Below the pieces are notes generated by a model. That model did no database searches. It had not been told where the DNA came from and saw nothing but the letters and a program-made list of their open reading frames with translations. Positions 5,401 to 7,489 of a DNA stretch of 7,489 nt are shown here, one piece after another. A program made the translations under genes and the position numbers. Position 1 is the stretch's first letter. Each line of letters begins with the position of its first letter. Source of the stretch: Parabacteroides sp. (GTDB taxonomy: Bacteria; Bacteroidota; Bacteroidia; Bacteroidales; Tannerellaceae); contig DXRF01000151.1 of the NCBI GenBank assembly GCA_019411205.1, positions 1 to 7,489 of the forward strand, in the 5' to 3' direction.

Positions 5401-6405
5401 TTACCAGCAAATATCCTTTCCCCTAATTATCCTTATCTTATTTTTGAGTATCCAAAGAATAGGTTTCCAAGGACGTCTTACCATATCATGCCTTTCTGTT
5501 ACAATAAATGCACAGTTTCTATCACAAGCTTTGACTTTCTTAGCTACTTCTTTCGCTTTTTCTGAATTCATTATATTTTCAAACGAATCTTCCTTGATAT
5601 TACCAATGATCCATTCTTCAGAAGACCCATTACAAGGAGAAACATTCCCCCAAGGATCAATGAAGAAAAAGTCGCTCAATGCTCCGCAAGGAGGTCTGTA
5701 TCCAGGTTCATCACCACGCAATCTGCGATGGATGCTACGATTAAAATAAGCTCGTCCATAATCTTTTAATTTATTTTTAAGTCCCCGGCGTTTGGATGTC
5801 AATAACGCCTTTACGAACTTTTCATGTTCCTGTAATGCCTCATTACTGGTCAACTGATTGTCATCCTTATGAAAATACCAAGAATTATGGACAACCGAAT
5901 TACCTAATTCAACCCCTAATGCAACACATAAATCATAAAGGTAAATCAAATCCTTATAATTATCAGGGGATATAACAACTGAAAAACCAATATTCTTACA
6001 TTTTGTTTTCTTCAGTTCAAGCATTGTACGTAAAGCATGATCAAAACCATTAGTCGTACCTCTTTTAGAGTCATTCAACATGGGAAGTCCTTCTAAACTG
6101 ATACGAATCAAGATATTAGGATATTTTTTAGCTAAAGCTACAATCGTTTCCGTATTATAACCATTCGTACTAAGTTCCAAAAGCGATGCTTTAGGATATA
6201 ATACACGAAATATATCATCTATGTCTTTACGGATTGTAGATTCTCCGCCTGTTATATTGATCCGGAGGCCTGCCGGTAATTTTTCGTAATAATGATAGTC
6301 GATTTCTTCCTCCGGCCTAGTCTGATGCTTCCAAATATTACACATATTACATTTGGCATTACACCGAAAGGTTGTTATCAAGCTTCCTTGCATTACAGCT
6401 TTCAT
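5401..6405 (-). CDS. Radical SAM protein with C-terminal SPASM-like domain
   Basis: A 334-residue enzyme that uses S-adenosylmethionine and a [4Fe-4S] cluster for radical chemistry. The SAM cluster motif is CNAKCNMC (C15, C19, C22) and the SAM-amino-group motif is ITGGE (51-55). ELSTNGY (77-83) and RISLEG (101-106) are core-barrel strands. The C-terminal part has PPCGALSDFFFIDPWGNVSPC (a segment of about 238-258) and CDRNC (294-298). These four cysteines (C240, C258, C294, C298) fit a reduced SPASM/twitch domain holding one auxiliary cluster, rather than the seven-cysteine full form. The last 30 residues are very basic (RRPWKP, KNKIRIIRGK) and may touch membrane or a charged partner. It sits between two GT4 genes, 21 bp after one and 2 bp before the other, so it probably modifies a sugar, a lipid carrier or a small peptide of the glycan pathway. 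The substrate is not recognisable. Confidence 0.9.
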   Translation of the reverse strand: MKAVMQGSLITTFRCNAKCNMCNIWKHQTRPEEEIDYHYYEKLPAGLRINITGGESTIRKDIDDIFRVLYPKASLLELSTNGYNTETIVALAKKYPNILIRISLEGLPMLNDSKRGTTNGFDHALRTMLELKKTKCKNIGFSVVISPDNYKDLIYLYDLCVALGVELGNSVVHNSWYFHKDDNQLTSNEALQEHEKFVKALLTSKRRGLKNKLKDYGRAYFNRSIHRRLRGDEPGYRPPCGALSDFFFIDPWGNVSPCNGSSEEWIIGNIKEDSFENIMNSEKAKEVAKKVKACDRNCAFIVTERHDMVRRPWKPILWILKNKIRIIRGKDICW

Positions 6406-6426
6406 ATCTATTTTATTTTTATAATG

Positions 6427-7489
6427 TTAAACTGATTGTTTGTATATATTCATAAGTTGCCGGTAATAGGATTCAGAGCCATATTTTTGCTGAGAGCATT
6501 CTGCCAACGCTTCATAGTTAAATCGAGCATTCCACATCATTTCTATTTTGGCTTTCAAATCTTCCACATTCCGGCTTTCAAAGGCCATTCCACTAAAACC
6601 TTCTTCTATCAACTCCGGGATTCCTCCTATTCTTGCGCCCAAGACAGGAGTCCCCAAGCATAAAGCTTCCAAAGCTACAAGTCCTAAAACTTCATTGCAT
6701 TCCGATGGAACAACTATAAAACGAGCTTTACCTACTATTGTTTTTACTTCTTCCCACGATTTAAAACCTAAAAATTCAACAAATGCATTTTTATCAACTC
6801 TAGTAACCAACTCATCTTTTAAAGGGCCATCCCCCACAATTTTTAACTTATAAGGTAACTGAGTTGCTGCTTCAATTAAAGTCGCAACTCCTTTTTCAGG
6901 TGACAACCGCCCAACAAAACAATAGTAATCTTCTTTTTCATAATCTGCATTTTCATATTTCTTTTCATCCACAAAATGATAGAGTTGGGTAATCTTAGAG
7001 GAAGTGAATCTTCCTGATTGCATTTTTTTTAGCATATATTGGCTCGGTGCTATGAACTGATCCGTACACTTCTCCAATCTATCCCGATTCCATTTCTTAG
7101 CTTCAAAATACGCTATAGAACTTGCGATATATGAATTTTTAAGACACTTATGTTTTACTACATTATGCAGATTGTCCAAACATTGTTCGCAAATCGTCCC
7201 ATTTCGTAAACAATCATAACGAGAACAAAGTAATTTATGATCGTGTAATGTCCAAAAAACCTTGATTCCCCGGCTATGTGCGACTTCTGCAATAACAGGG
7301 GAAAGTTGCGAATGAATATTATTCAAATGGACAATATCCGGTTTAAAGTCATCCAACAAAGCGTTGAATTTTTGTATGACATCAGCCGTTCCAAATGGGC
7401 GTAAAATCGCCTTAAAAGAGCTTACTCCCATCCCGAACTTAACCTCCTCCGGAAAATATTTATTCCATGGTGTTTGCAATGTCTCAGGA
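6427..7489 (-). CDS. GT4 family glycosyltransferase with cysteine-rich insert (5' end outside window)
   Basis: A GT-B-fold retaining glycosyltransferase of the surface-glycan cluster. The frame remains open to the right edge, reading PETLQTPWNKYF, so the N-terminus is cut; the TTG at 7479 is internal. About 353 residues are seen, probably lacking the first glycine-rich loop. PDIVHLNNIHSQLSP and VFWTLHDHKLLC mark the N-terminal Rossmann half. This is followed by a cysteine-rich stretch (CSRYDCLRNGTICEQC, then HKC) common in Bacteroidales GT4 enzymes and possibly a metal or structural knuckle. The donor half shows FVGRLSPEKGVATLIEA, KIVGDGPLKDEL and the catalytic EX7E in NEVLGLVALEAL. It is transcribed ahead of the radical SAM gene with a 21-bp gap, so the two are probably in one operon. 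Sugar specificity cannot be read. Confidence 0.9.
   Translation of the reverse strand, partial: PETLQTPWNKYFPEEVKFGMGVSSFKAILRPFGTADVIQKFNALLDDFKPDIVHLNNIHSQLSPVIAEVAHSRGIKVFWTLHDHKLLCSRYDCLRNGTICEQCLDNLHNVVKHKCLKNSYIASSIAYFEAKKWNRDRLEKCTDQFIAPSQYMLKKMQSGRFTSSKITQLYHFVDEKKYENADYEKEDYYCFVGRLSPEKGVATLIEAATQLPYKLKIVGDGPLKDELVTRVDKNAFVEFLGFKSWEEVKTIVGKARFIVVPSECNEVLGLVALEALCLGTPVLGARIGGIPELIEEGFSGMAFESRNVEDLKAKIEMMWNARFNYEALAECSQQKYGSESYYRQLMNIYKQSV

Noticed and set aside
5399..5410. TTG start at 5410 for the GT4 gene
   Set aside because: It would overlap the radical SAM stop and add four residues before the natural MKICVFGTRG start. The ATG at 5398 is a better fit.

Overview
The window reads as a Bacteroidales chromosome, probably Bacteroides or Parabacteroides. 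The evidence is two perfect matches to the Bacteroidetes -7 promoter box TAnnTTTG, a long HU-related DNA-binding protein, a VirE/VapE-family ATPase of the kind common beside Bacteroidales capsule loci, and an AT-rich glycosyltransferase cluster. Species cannot be fixed by reading alone.

Region 1 (1-1877, + strand) is an ordinary, tightly packed operon. It holds the 3' part of a DPM1/ArnC-like membrane glycosyltransferase, a short nitroreductase-family flavoprotein whose ATG overlaps the previous stop (ATGA), and an MntP manganese exporter 6 bp further on.

Region 2 (1886-4248) is the most interesting part. It is a compact two-gene module with divergent genes: an HU-like protein with a C-terminal winged helix (- strand) and a VapE/VirE-type ATPase (+ strand). 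The module is bracketed by a pair of about 62-bp inverted repeats (1886-1947 and 4186-4248) that share a perfect 21-bp block and a perfect 14-bp block. Each end is also partly self-complementary. Between the genes lies a 22-bp tandem array (2608-2695) in which TTCCA and TGGAA alternate every 11 bp. A related isolated palindrome overlaps the -33 box of the ATPase promoter. Inverted ends, a replication-type ATPase, a DNA-bending/HTH protein and iteron-like repeats suggest a small mobile or replicative unit. No transposase, integrase or relaxase is visible, and no target duplication was found.

Region 3 (4313-7489, - strand) is visibly AT-richer. It is the distal end of a surface-polysaccharide cluster transcribed towards the module: a GT4 glycosyltransferase cut by the right window edge, a radical SAM protein with a C-terminal SPASM-like cysteine set, and a complete GT4 glycosyltransferase. 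The radical SAM gene and the last GT4 gene are 2 bp apart and surely co-transcribed. The composition change between about 4250 and 4315 marks the junction between the module and the glycan cluster.
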